A DNA stretch of 64,000 nucleotides. It comes from JBARKJ01 sp049801375. GTDB taxonomy: Bacteria > Nitrospirota > JACRHJ01. Shown piece after piece: positions 33,443 to 41,776 of this stretch. Location of the stretch: assembly GCA_049801375.1 (NCBI GenBank), contig JBARKJ010000025.1, forward strand, positions 27,834 through 91,833. Direction: 5' to 3'. Made by a program: the position numbers and the translations under genes. How positions within the stretch are numbered: position 1 is the first letter of the stretch; the number at the start of each line of letters is the position of its first letter. The notes below the pieces were generated by a model. It saw only the letters and a list, made by a program, of their open reading frames with translations. It did no database searches and had not been told where the DNA came from.

Positions 33443-34882
33443 CTATAAAAACCACATGGTCAGTTCGTCGTTCATGGCACTGCTCTCGTAGGGCAGGCTG
33501 TCTATGTCCAGAACCCGCTCCGTATCCTTGTCCCCAATATCCGGAGTTTTAAACTCAAGCTGCGGAATCGCGGTATAGATTATCGTGCCGGGTTGTGGAT
33601 TTCCGTCCACGTCCGTCTCGTATGCCGCATGCCGGATTTCCTCGGCGGTACCCTGGTGCGCGTCCTCGAATAGGCCCAGGTGCTGCTGGCGGAAGTAGAC
33701 CTGGAGCTTTGCCGTAATGTCTCTCATCTTGGCAAGCGCGAAGGACGTGACATAAGGCGTGCCGGTCGAAGTAACCTCGTCCTCGTGCCAGTTGATGTTG
33801 TTTTTCAGTCCCAGTTCAAGTGAGAGGATGCTTGTGGCTACGCCGTTTATCTCGCACAGGCCGTTTCTGCCCTGGACGATAACGCCCGCGCCGCTGTCAA
33901 CCGGGAGCCAGGGATATACGTCTATCCCGTTAGCGGCTGTCCAGGCCTGCGCCCCTGTACCCCTTGTGACGGTTAAGTCTGTCAGGTACGGGTTCGACGG
34001 TTCGGCCCCGGCGTTCAGGGCCTTGTTCGTAACGATAAGTTTTGTCTCGGTATTCGTCCCGTCGGAGAGATTGAATCGCGCGCCGATGTCGAACTTCCTG
34101 CCGTCCTGCACCGTTATCGTGACGGAGACCGCGCTTGCCACGTCTGCGGCGAGCTCGTCCGTGCCGCACTTTATCTCCCTTTGGTAACCGCCGCCGAAGG
34201 TGGCCGACACGTCGTCGTTCCCGGTGATTTTATATCCGGAGATGTCGTCAACGGCGCACCCGGTATAGACGATGACCGAGTGGCCTTCCTTGCGCCAGAC
34301 GGTGTAGCTCTGTTCATTGTCCGCAAACGCATATCCGACAGCCGCGGGGATTATCGCGCCGCCTGCGGGAGCCGCCGAGAACGCGGTATCTACGGTTATC
34401 ACGCCTCCGGCTACCTGGAGTATCTTCCGAAGCTCGTAGTGCGTGCCGATCTGGACGAGCACCGGCTGGCCTGCCGCGAAGTTCGCGGGCGTCCCCGGCT
34501 CGAAGGTGGTCGCTGTTGGCGCGGGAATAGCCTGGACGGTGTCCGCCGCCCGGCTGATATGCGGGCTGCAAAAAAGTCCTTCCAGGAGTTTCCAGGGTAC
34601 CGGCGGAGTGCCGGACGTGCCGGACGGCTTCACGTAGAGCGGGACCGTGAACGTCCCGTGCGGAAGTCTGCCGGTTATCGGTTTTCTTTTTCCGCGTGAA
34701 TTATGGACTTCCTTATTATCTCGCTTCGTATATTCCTGTTTAAAACTAACAGGCCCTATCGGATAAAGTGCGTCCGTCCCGGCGGGTTCGGTCAAGGTGC
34801 CGTAGGATGCCTCCTGGACGGCGAAAAGTATCTCCTCTCTTTCCAGGGCTATCCGGTTCTGGTCGTAAAGCTTTAATGTCAT
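33443..34882 (-). CDS. Major tail (tube) protein
   Basis: 479 residues, long for a tail tube subunit, perhaps with an inserted surface domain in the middle. It lies between the tail-completion gene and the chaperone frameshift pair, the standard place for the tube gene. Beta-rich throughout, with no signal peptide. Identification rests mainly on gene order. Confidence 0.72.
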   Translation of the reverse strand: MTLKLYDQNRIALEREEILFAVQEASYGTLTEPAGTDALYPIGPVSFKQEYTKRDNKEVHNSRGKRKPITGRLPHGTFTVPLYVKPSGTSGTPPVPWKLLEGLFCSPHISRAADTVQAIPAPTATTFEPGTPANFAAGQPVLVQIGTHYELRKILQVAGGVITVDTAFSAAPAGGAIIPAAVGYAFADNEQSYTVWRKEGHSVIVYTGCAVDDISGYKITGNDDVSATFGGGYQREIKCGTDELAADVASAVSVTITVQDGRKFDIGARFNLSDGTNTETKLIVTNKALNAGAEPSNPYLTDLTVTRGTGAQAWTAANGIDVYPWLPVDSGAGVIVQGRNGLCEINGVATSILSLELGLKNNINWHEDEVTSTGTPYVTSFALAKMRDITAKLQVYFRQQHLGLFEDAHQGTAEEIRHAAYETDVDGNPQPGTIIYTAIPQLEFKTPDIGDKDTERVLDIDSLPYESSAMNDELTMWFL

Positions 34883-34896
34883 TTTTCAAATCTCCT

Positions 34897-35373
34897 TTAA
34901 CGGGCTAAAAGATTAATCTCGCGCCTGACCTGCGCCTTGAGGACGGACGCGAACTTCGGATAATTTACGCCCTCGTCGTACCCGCTCTCTCCCGGCATGA
35001 TTTGCTTGACAAGGCCGCCGAGCCGCATGTTCCGTTGGATGGCCTGATCTATCAGCTCCGTCAGTTGCGTAATGTCCCGAAAGCCGGGCTCCACGTCGGC
35101 ATCGTCGCTCTGGTTAAAAATCAGCGTGTAAATCAAAAGCTCGTCCTTCGTTTCGGCAAGCATCCCAGGCTTCGGCTCCGGGGTCTGTTCCGTCCTGGTA
35201 ATCTGGACCAGCGGCAACTCGTCGTCGGAGATATGCGCGATGTGCCGGACGCCGAACTTGACGGTCAGGTGCTGCCCGTACTGCGCCTGGCAGAAGGCGG
35301 TAACGTCCGGGTCGGCCATGATCGCGGCGGAGAGCGCGTCAAGGACGCCGAGAAAGGAGTTATTCAAGGCCAT
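34897..35373 (-). CDS. Tail terminator / completion protein
   Basis: 158-residue phage protein of unrecognised family between the HK97-gp10-like gene and the tail tube gene, the usual location of tail terminators. It overlaps the upstream gene by 14 bp. Confidence 0.55.
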   Translation of the reverse strand: MALNNSFLGVLDALSAAIMADPDVTAFCQAQYGQHLTVKFGVRHIAHISDDELPLVQITRTEQTPEPKPGMLAETKDELLIYTLIFNQSDDADVEPGFRDITQLTELIDQAIQRNMRLGGLVKQIMPGESGYDEGVNYPKFASVLKAQVRREINLLAR

Positions 35374-35839
35374 GCTTCTTTACCGCCTTATCCAACTCCT
35401 CTTCCGCGAATCGCGGGGCGAGACCGAGGTACTCCTTTGCCGGGTCGGTCAGGAACGGGCGCTTACTTCCGCGCCGACCGAAAACCGACGGGTCCTCTAT
35501 TTCACCGGCATATTTTGCGGAGTCCCCGACGTATGCCTCGCCGGGACCGACTGAGTATTTGCCGCCCCCGTCGCCCTGCTTCAAGCCTCCCGCGCCTATC
35601 ATGTAAAGCGAGCGCCTGAGGTTGCCCGTGCGCACCGGGACCGGATATGAACCGGCGAGCGGACTGTTGCGCCATTTCTTTTTCGGTATCCTCGGCCCGG
35701 ACAAGTTATCGAACGCCTTTTTGAAGACATTCTTTGCGAGCCTGCCGACTATGTTGTTTGCCACCTCGCCCGCGAGGTCCTTACGGAGGCCGGTGAGCGC
35801 GGCAAGCGCCCGGTGTGCGTTAAACTCGACGTAGCTCAT
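35360..35839 (-). CDS. HK97 gp10-like tail component
   Basis: 159 residues with the family motif 'PVRTGNLRRSL' and 'VGDSAKYAGEIE', typical of HK97 gp10/virion-morphogenesis proteins that join head and tail. It overlaps the upstream gene (ATGA). Confidence 0.75.
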   Translation of the reverse strand: MSYVEFNAHRALAALTGLRKDLAGEVANNIVGRLAKNVFKKAFDNLSGPRIPKKKWRNSPLAGSYPVPVRTGNLRRSLYMIGAGGLKQGDGGGKYSVGPGEAYVGDSAKYAGEIEDPSVFGRRGSKRPFLTDPAKEYLGLAPRFAEEELDKAVKKHGLE

Positions 35840-36612
35840 AAGTCACCGGGGTCGGGGCCGGGAAGCGGAGGAGAGCCGGGACCGTAAGGCCAGTCCTCCG
35901 GAAGAAATGACTGGCGCGGGAAATGGCTCGACCCGGTGGAGCCGAAAGCGAAACAGGACGGCCAGCCGGATATCGACTCAAGCCACTCGCAGGCCTTGTC
36001 ATACTCCGCAAGCGCGTCCTTCGCCGACTGCTCCTCCGACAGACCCACCCGGAAATGGGCGTCCGGCACACCCTGGACTTCTCGGATTACGCGGGCCTTG
36101 CGCGTCTGCCAAAGCTGGGCGACCGAAAGCTCGGTTATCGCCTTGTTCACCGCCGCAATCTGAAGCTCGTCCGTGGTATCGAGGACAATGGCGTCGCCAT
36201 AGCGCGCCCGAAGCTCAAGCGATTTGTTGGCGACAACCTTTGCAACCATATTCTGAAGGGACTGGCTGTCGCCGGGCTTGAACCCGAACATCGCCGGAGA
36301 GAAGCCCCGGTCGATAACGTCCTGGACGAGGCTCGACTGTCCGACGGGCGGTACGGTGGTCGCCGCATCTACCGCATAAATGAAATTCCACTGATAAGCC
36401 CCGGTGGAGACAACCAGCGAATATGCGCCGGGCAGCGCGGGTGTGAAAGTCAACGAATAGACCCCCGGCTGATTTGCGACCGGCGTAATCGCTACGGTCA
36501 CGGCGCTTGCATCACCATCGATAAGTTGCAGGTTCTTGGTAAAGTTCGAGTCCTGCAACCCCGTAGGAGCGCCGTTAAAAATATCGGTTATCGGCTGACC
36601 GGCGATATTCAT
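35836..36612 (-). CDS. Head-tail connector/structural protein
   Basis: 258 residues. The first ~110 look Ig-like ('YSLTFTPALPGAYSLVVST'), the rest helical with a proline-rich end. By position, a connector or adaptor; I do not recognise the family. The gene is preceded by a large hairpin (36627-36677). Confidence 0.5.
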   Translation of the reverse strand: MNIAGQPITDIFNGAPTGLQDSNFTKNLQLIDGDASAVTVAITPVANQPGVYSLTFTPALPGAYSLVVSTGAYQWNFIYAVDAATTVPPVGQSSLVQDVIDRGFSPAMFGFKPGDSQSLQNMVAKVVANKSLELRARYGDAIVLDTTDELQIAAVNKAITELSVAQLWQTRKARVIREVQGVPDAHFRVGLSEEQSAKDALAEYDKACEWLESISGWPSCFAFGSTGSSHFPRQSFLPEDWPYGPGSPPLPGPDPGDL

Positions 36613-36626
36613 TTAAGACCTCTCGT

Positions 36627-36677
36627 CTCCCTTCACTCCAACCGTCCGGAAATTCCGGCCGGTTGGTGAAAGGGGAG
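36627..36677 (-). terminator. Large imperfect hairpin, lysis/tail junction
   Basis: CTCC(C)TTCACTCCAACCGTCCGG pairs with CCGGCCGGTTGGTGAAAGGGGAG with few mismatches. It separates the lysis block from the tail genes; it may terminate partially or mark an mRNA processing site, since no clear U-tract follows. Confidence 0.5.
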
Positions 36678-36679
36678 AA

Positions 36680-36991
36680 CTACTGCACGGCAGACGCGGC
36701 TTCGATTATGTTGAGCAGGGACTGTGAATACTGCTGCGCTTTTCCGGCAATGGCGCTTATCCCCGCGACCGTGCCGGATGTCGGCGCCATGCCGACCAAA
36801 GGCGCGAGTTTCGGGAGCAACGCCTTGAGTTCGGGGGCTATCGCTATAATGTCTTTTGCGACGGTCTCCATGCCGCTTTCGAGTTTGGGAGCCTCGACCT
36901 TTATATCGGCTCCGATTTTTTCGATCTCCGCTACTACCGCTTTTTCAACGTTCTCCGCCTCTGTTACGAAATTGCCCAAAAACGATCCCAT
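36680..36991 (-). CDS. Small Ala-rich phage protein
   Basis: 103 residues, amphipathic and helical, with a mildly hydrophobic stretch (~55-82) but no clear membrane helix. Lies with the lysis genes. Unknown function. Confidence 0.5.
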   Translation of the reverse strand: MGSFLGNFVTEAENVEKAVVAEIEKIGADIKVEAPKLESGMETVAKDIIAIAPELKALLPKLAPLVGMAPTSGTVAGISAIAGKAQQYSQSLLNIIEAASAVQ

Positions 36992-36992
36992 C

Positions 36993-37208
36993 TTACCCTC
37001 CAGTTAAAAACGATTTGACTGCTCTCCCAACCTTCCTCCAATAGGAAGGCTCGTCCCAGTCACCTTTTCCGGACACCTCAATGAAAGCACCCTCCGCTCC
37101 GACATTGTCCTGGCCATTTGTCGGTTTCCCCTTTACGTCGAGCGAAATGCCTATGTTCTCGCCCGCAATACCGTCGCTGTTATCCAGCTTTAAATCGAGG
37201 CCGCCCAT
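36993..37208 (-). CDS. 71-residue phage protein
   Basis: Unrecognised small protein between a hydrophobic protein gene and the Ala-rich gene; its ATG overlaps the neighbour's stop. Supported mainly by tight packing. Confidence 0.5.
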   Translation of the reverse strand: MGGLDLKLDNSDGIAGENIGISLDVKGKPTNGQDNVGAEGAFIEVSGKGDWDEPSYWRKVGRAVKSFLTGG

Positions 37209-37429
37209 CAGTTGACCGTTTTCTCCTTGTCGTTTAACCAGCCGAGCTCCTTGACCGCCAGTTCCAGCGGGTCGTTATACTTAGCGAGCCGTCCGAAGCG
37301 CGGGTCCTTTATAAAGGACATCGCGCATGAGAGCGCCGCATACAGCACCGCGACAGCAGCAATGAAGTAAATATTGTGCGTGAGCGAACTCGGCAGTAAA
37401 TGAAATACGATCCCATTCAACAGATTCAT
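37208..37429 (-). CDS. Holin-like single-helix protein
   Basis: 73 residues with one strong membrane helix ('IYFIAAVAVLYAALSCAM', residues ~20-38) and a charged cytosolic tail, next to the endolysin gene. A holin or a small spanin role is inferred from position and topology. Confidence 0.55.
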   Translation of the reverse strand: MNLLNGIVFHLLPSSLTHNIYFIAAVAVLYAALSCAMSFIKDPRFGRLAKYNDPLELAVKELGWLNDKEKTVN

Positions 37430-37431
37430 CT

Positions 37432-37896
37432 CTATACCCCCTCCTGTGTAAGTGGCTCTCTTGCGACCTTTTCAAGGTTCGAGAGCCTGTTTAACCAGCC
37501 GGGCAAGAAACGCGCTTGCTCCGGCCTGCTTTTCGCTATCGTTTCATAGCGAAGTCTTCGTATCCCCATAAACGAATTCCAATCGCCGCCCGATTGCGCG
37601 AGCATATGTTTTGCCGTCTCCTCACCCATGTTCACGGCGGTATCGAAAACAAGTAAGCACATCGGCCAGAAAAGCTCGTCGCAACCGGCGGGATTCCAGT
37701 AATCATGCTCATACTGATTCTTCGCCGCCTTAAGCGCGTCCTCCCTGGACATCGCCATCATCCGCCTGACCAGGTCCGGGTAATATCTCCCTGAGATGCC
37801 GAAGATGGTTAGGCCGCCCGGGTCGCCCCGCAGCCTCGATTCGTATCCCTCCTCGCCGACAACAACTGAAAACGACTTGTCGAATTGCCTGCTCAC
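37432..37896 (-). CDS. Endolysin, glycoside hydrolase family 108
   Basis: Peptidoglycan muramidase that lyses the host. 154 residues with the family 108 catalytic region: acidic pair Glu15/Glu16 in 'VVGEEGYES' followed by 'RGDPGGLTIFGIS'. No signal peptide, so it needs a holin. Flanked by two one-helix membrane proteins. Confidence 0.88.
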   Translation of the reverse strand: MSRQFDKSFSVVVGEEGYESRLRGDPGGLTIFGISGRYYPDLVRRMMAMSREDALKAAKNQYEHDYWNPAGCDELFWPMCLLVFDTAVNMGEETAKHMLAQSGGDWNSFMGIRRLRYETIAKSRPEQARFLPGWLNRLSNLEKVAREPLTQEGV

Positions 37897-37907
37897 ACTT
37901 CAGCCTC

Positions 37908-38180
37908 CTATCTTTTCGTGTCTTTGAGCCAGGTCCTGAAATCCGTCTTGACCTCTTCCAGGGCGTGCTGGAAATCCTTCTTCACGTCCTTTATAAATTC
38001 CTGCAAGTCAACCTTCTCCGCCGCCTGGACCCTCTTGCATTCCGCACATTTCTCGGAAAGGTCCGTCTTCGTGACGAACTTGTTCATCATCATGTAAAAA
38101 CCGATGACGATCCCAAACAGAGCCCCGACAACAGTACAGACCGGAATAATAATTGCGGCCCAGGCAGGCATCAGTCTCAC
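37908..38180 (-). CDS. Spanin/holin-like membrane protein
   Basis: 90 residues: an N-terminal membrane helix (~7-30), a CxxC pair ('CAECKR') and a charged coiled coil. This is the topology of inner-membrane spanins or of XhlA-type hemolysin proteins; which one is undecided. Confidence 0.6.
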   Translation of the reverse strand: MRLMPAWAAIIIPVCTVVGALFGIVIGFYMMMNKFVTKTDLSEKCAECKRVQAAEKVDLQEFIKDVKKDFQHALEEVKTDFRTWLKDTKR

Positions 38181-38184
38181 CTCC

Positions 38185-38757
38185 TTATGGCCAGTTGTTG
38201 GCGCTGCCGGGCGTTACGTAGAAATCCAGCGCGCGGCTTCCGGACCGCGTATACGATACGCACATGTAGTTGCTGGAGTTCGGGATCGTTATCGCGCCGT
38301 CGCCCGTGTAGGACTGGGCAGTCGAACCGACATATATCAGCGACCAGGGGCCGTTCGCAGTCGGGCCTGCATAGAGCTTGAACGTTCCGGGCGATATGGA
38401 ACTGTACCCTCCGAACCGATGGGCATGTCCGGCGGTCTTGCCGGACGCCGTAGAGTAGTTGTACCAGCCGGAGTAGACGCCTTTCCACTGGACGGTAACG
38501 TACCGCCAGCCAAACACGCGATAAACGTCGCCGAGACCCGTGGTCGAAGAGATTACGTTGCCGTTATCGTCCAAGACCACGTTGGTCATCGTCCCGGCGG
38601 AACTGAACTGCTCGGTCCCGGAGACTCCGGTCCAGTTGATGTAGCTTGCTGTCGTGGCCTGGGACGCCGCGCCGTTGCCGAATTTGACGCCCGCATACGC
38701 CATAACCGCAAACGATGCGACCAGTCCCAAAGCCATCATCACCATTATCTTTCTCAT
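38185..38757 (-). CDS. Prophage-encoded secreted protein
   Basis: 190 residues with a classical Sec signal peptide: basic 'MRK', hydrophobic core 'VMMALGLVASFAVM' and an AYA-like cleavage site near residue 22. The mature part is beta-rich, with aromatic and Gly residues. I do not recognise it. It lies between the lysis genes and the capsid gene, an odd place for an exported protein, and may alter the lysogen surface. Confidence 0.7.
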   Translation of the reverse strand: MRKIMVMMALGLVASFAVMAYAGVKFGNGAASQATTASYINWTGVSGTEQFSSAGTMTNVVLDDNGNVISSTTGLGDVYRVFGWRYVTVQWKGVYSGWYNYSTASGKTAGHAHRFGGYSSISPGTFKLYAGPTANGPWSLIYVGSTAQSYTGDGAITIPNSSNYMCVSYTRSGSRALDFYVTPGSANNWP

Positions 38758-38778
38758 TTATGTCCCGCTTTCTTTTGT

Positions 38779-38834
38779 GTTACTTTTCTTCGGGGCACCC
38801 GCGCGAAGCGTGGGTCGGATGAAAGAAAAGTAAC
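38779..38834. repeat. 12-bp perfect inverted repeat 3' of the capsid gene
   Basis: GTTACTTTTCTT and AAGAAAAGTAAC flank a GC-rich inner loop that itself contains CACCC/TGGGT. It lies just past the capsid stop and could be a partial terminator that sets capsid above lysis expression. Confidence 0.6.
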
Positions 38835-38838
38835 GACT

Positions 38839-39951
38839 TTAAGCCGCCATCGGCAGGCGCTTGAACTGCTTCGGATTGCCGATGCCGAAGTTGTACTGCT
38901 CCTTGCCGACCATCTCCTCGGACTTCTTGAAGATGTCGCGCTGCCCTTCCATCTGGAGGTCCATCCACGTACCCATCTTCGTCTGGTAGTACGGCATGAC
39001 GACGTAGAAATGGGACTTATCCTGAAGCCTCCTGGTGGTGATGATGTTGTCGATGCTGTAGTTGATGCGGCTGACCTTCTGCTCCGCTTGGGCGAACGGG
39101 TTAAGGAGCGAGTCCAGGGCGAACGCGATCGCCTTGAAGCACTCCGGCGGCGTGAGAATAACGAAGCTCGGATTGTCCGGGAGACCGTAGCCCATGTATT
39201 CGATGTCATACACCATCTGGATGCAGGCGTTGTCGATCGTCGTGATAAGGTTCGTGTCGAAGGCGAAATCGACACCATTGTTGGGCAGGACATTCCCGTT
39301 CGCGTCCTTGCCGAGCGCCTCGATAAGGCCGTAGGCGAGCTTCGTCTGAAGCATCTGCCTCTTGAGACGGAAATCCTCCAACACGTCGTCCATCTTCCAG
39401 AACCACTCGAACTCCCACCAGTCGTCAAGGAATCCGATGGCGGCCATGAAGTTCAGGTAATATACGGCGAGGATTTGGCTCTTGTCGCCGACGCCGCCGA
39501 CCGAGACCTTCTCGCCCTCGTCCACCTGCTGCCAGACTATGGCGGATGTTGCCGAATCAATGGTGAAGTGGTCTTTCCTGGTGCCCCTCATATCCACCGG
39601 TTTGTAAATCTTCTGGTAGCCCAAATCGGGCGGGAGCGTGCCGGTGAGGTAGCGCTCGATCATGAACGGGTCCGGGGCCTGAGTGAGTGGCGTGCCGCCT
39701 CCAGCACCGGGCGCGGTGAACGGATAGCCCGACGGGGCCGGGATGTTGTCCTTCATGCCGCCTGCGACCCACTGCTTGAGCATCATGCCGGATATGACCC
39801 TCCCGGCGTCCGCATGCGCGCGCGGGTCGGGTGACTTGAGGTATGCGTTGACCGCTCCCACCAACTTATTTGTCTCTTCGAGAGACCAGGCCCTGGGCGG
39901 CCTACCGCCCAGGTCCTTCATCACCTTGGCCCAGTTTATTTTTCCGAACAT
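38839..39951 (-). CDS. Major capsid protein (putative)
   Basis: 370 residues, located after the cement protein gene and before lysis genes. Long conserved-looking stretches ('YGLPDNPSFVILTPPECFKA', 'RDHFTID'-like segments) are compatible with HK97-fold capsids such as the E-like type. Identification rests on size, position downstream of the protease/scaffold and cement genes, and absence of any other candidate. Confidence 0.75.
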   Translation of the reverse strand: MFGKINWAKVMKDLGGRPPRAWSLEETNKLVGAVNAYLKSPDPRAHADAGRVISGMMLKQWVAGGMKDNIPAPSGYPFTAPGAGGGTPLTQAPDPFMIERYLTGTLPPDLGYQKIYKPVDMRGTRKDHFTIDSATSAIVWQQVDEGEKVSVGGVGDKSQILAVYYLNFMAAIGFLDDWWEFEWFWKMDDVLEDFRLKRQMLQTKLAYGLIEALGKDANGNVLPNNGVDFAFDTNLITTIDNACIQMVYDIEYMGYGLPDNPSFVILTPPECFKAIAFALDSLLNPFAQAEQKVSRINYSIDNIITTRRLQDKSHFYVVMPYYQTKMGTWMDLQMEGQRDIFKKSEEMVGKEQYNFGIGNPKQFKRLPMAA

Positions 39952-39987
39952 CTCGTATTCCTTTCCGTGAGTACCGTTATGGCCGTT

Positions 39988-40365
39988 TTATAAAAGCGCG
40001 TGCTCCATCATGAGCTCGCAGTCTACCGTTGCGTTGCCTTGCGCCGAATCCGAATGCGCGACGCCGAAAAGCTTCAAACCAGCAGCAAAGACGTTCGTCG
40101 CCCAGTTATTCACAGGGTCCCAGTAGAGCTTGTCGCCGCCTTTTATCGCGACGTTCGCCTGCGGGAACGCGATTATCTCCGCGTCGATGATGAACATGCC
40201 GCTGACGCCCGCGGATATAGCCTTGAACGCGACAGCGACCAGGGTGTTCCCGCCGGAAGTAGTAATGACGACGATGTCCATCGGGCCGCAGTTGACGGAC
40301 GGCGTCATTCGGCGTAGCCGAAACTCGCCGCTGCTGGATTTATTTATTGCCTGCACGTTTGCCAT
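39988..40365 (-). CDS. Capsid cement/decoration protein (DUF2190-like)
   Basis: 125 residues; 'GDKLYWDPVNNWATN' and 'FGVAHSDSAQGNATVDCEL' are characteristic of the DUF2190 capsid cement family, which stabilises expanded heads. Adjacent to the capsid and protease genes. Confidence 0.85.
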   Translation of the reverse strand: MANVQAINKSSSGEFRLRRMTPSVNCGPMDIVVITTSGGNTLVAVAFKAISAGVSGMFIIDAEIIAFPQANVAIKGGDKLYWDPVNNWATNVFAAGLKLFGVAHSDSAQGNATVDCELMMEHALL

Positions 40366-40380
40366 CTAAAGCCTCCTTTC

Positions 40381-41538
40381 TTATTCCAACCAGTCGTTGC
40401 CGGCGCGGGTTTCGAGCGACTTCGAGCCTTCACCCGGCTTGCCGTTTGTGCGCTTGTCCTTCAGGTCCTCGCCCGGAAGCTCCGCCTGGTCCGGGTGCGT
40501 GCGCCTGACCTCGTCTCTGAGGTTCTTTATCTCGTCCGCGAGGAAGTCCATCGGGAAGGACGCTATGACCGCCTCCTTAGCCTTCAGCTTCTCCGGGTCG
40601 TCCGGGAGCTTCCCGGCCAGGCGGCCCAACCGGACATACTCCTTGACCTGGGCCTCTCGGTACGCCTTGCCGTCCGCGGCCAGCGCCTTTATGTCCTGCA
40701 CGCTCACGCCGTCCTTTAGCCCAAGCGTCTCCTTGAGGGCCTTGAGTTCGCCGCCATCTTTCTCGCCCTGTTCCGCCCTCGACTTCAAGGCATTAAAATC
40801 CTTCTCTTCGATCTCCATTTTCTCCGCTCCTTTTTTGGGTTCTTCTTTGTGGTTATGTGAACAGCCGATATAGGCAGCTTTGACAGCGACCGCGCCGGGC
40901 TGAGCGCCGAGCCATACGGACGAAGCTTCGTACGCCTCGCCGGGGGACCGCCATTCGTTGAAAAGGGTGGCGCGCGGCTCTCCTGGGTTTTTCACCTCGA
41001 CCGGCCCATCCGCGCCGAAAGAAATGGATACGTGCCGGTGTATGCCCCCCTTGATATTGGCGATCATCGATTCGTTGTCGGGTATCTTCAGCGTGTACAT
41101 CTTGCCCATGAGGGCGTGTATCATCGACTCGCCGGGACCGAGCCGGGACCGATTGCCGGTCATGGCCTCGAACTCATCCGGCGACATCTGCTTTACCGTC
41201 GCGTCGTACCAGAGGCCCTGGCCGGGCCCCTTCTGACCGCCTCCGCTTCCCGGATGTCCGCCGGAGTTATTGAAATAACCCTTCCCTGGAAGCGTCCGGG
41301 CGAAGTCCTGTAGGAGCGCCGGATGAAAACGCTCGCCGTCGCGGTCGATACCGGAGTGCGCGACGACATACTTCCGGGTGTAAACCTGGTCCGAGGTCAG
41401 AGGTTCAAGCGCGAAGGTGTTTATCTTCGCCATGTCCCCTTCATCGGGAACGCTCGGCCCGGCAACCACCATCCCGGTATCCTTGAACCGCACCGGTCGA
41501 CCGGCTTCAATCTGCTTAGTCTTGCCGTCCAAGTTCAA
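40381..41538 (-). CDS. Prohead protease-scaffold fusion
   Basis: 385 residues: an N-terminal protease-like domain (~1-225, 'HVSISFGADGPVEV') and a C-terminal charged coiled coil (~235-385) acting as scaffold. A TTG start at 41538 has GAGGG a few bases upstream; an internal ATG at residue 23 is the alternative. Cleaves and releases itself during head maturation (family knowledge). Confidence 0.75.
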   Translation of the reverse strand: MNLDGKTKQIEAGRPVRFKDTGMVVAGPSVPDEGDMAKINTFALEPLTSDQVYTRKYVVAHSGIDRDGERFHPALLQDFARTLPGKGYFNNSGGHPGSGGGQKGPGQGLWYDATVKQMSPDEFEAMTGNRSRLGPGESMIHALMGKMYTLKIPDNESMIANIKGGIHRHVSISFGADGPVEVKNPGEPRATLFNEWRSPGEAYEASSVWLGAQPGAVAVKAAYIGCSHNHKEEPKKGAEKMEIEEKDFNALKSRAEQGEKDGGELKALKETLGLKDGVSVQDIKALAADGKAYREAQVKEYVRLGRLAGKLPDDPEKLKAKEAVIASFPMDFLADEIKNLRDEVRRTHPDQAELPGEDLKDKRTNGKPGEGSKSLETRAGNDWLE

Positions 41539-41545
41539 GCGTCCC

Positions 41546-41767
41546 TCACTTCAGACCGAGCAGGCGATGCCCGGTAACGCCGCCCTGGGTCGATTCCGCT
41601 TTGTGCAAATCCGGCCTCGTCTTGCCGAGCAGGTCGTGGCCGGTAATTCCCTTTGTCTCCCCGGAAGGCGAAGGCTTGAAAGTATTCGCCTCGCCGCGCG
41701 CTTCCTTTGCCGATTCAGGTTTCGGCTCCTCAACTTTCGGTTCTTCTACTTTCGGTTCCTTAGCCAT
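41546..41767 (-). CDS. 73-residue phage protein with GHxLLG repeat
   Basis: Starts with Lys/Glu/Pro repeats (KVEEPKVEEPKPE) and ends with two copies of 'G[IV]TGH[DR]LLG[KL]'. Small, hydrophilic, unknown; may be a head-assembly accessory. Packed between the portal and protease genes. Confidence 0.6.
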   Translation of the reverse strand: MAKEPKVEEPKVEEPKPESAKEARGEANTFKPSPSGETKGITGHDLLGKTRPDLHKAESTQGGVTGHRLLGLK

Positions 41768-41776
41768 AATTCCTCC

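Noticed and set aside
38754..39428. 224-codon minus-strand ORF in another frame of the capsid gene
   Set aside because: Ser/Arg-rich translation of a shifted frame of a real gene.
38104..39834. 576-codon plus-strand ORF over the capsid gene
   Set aside because: Antisense to the capsid and secreted-protein genes; Arg/Val-rich composition, no domain, no phage gene runs in this direction.
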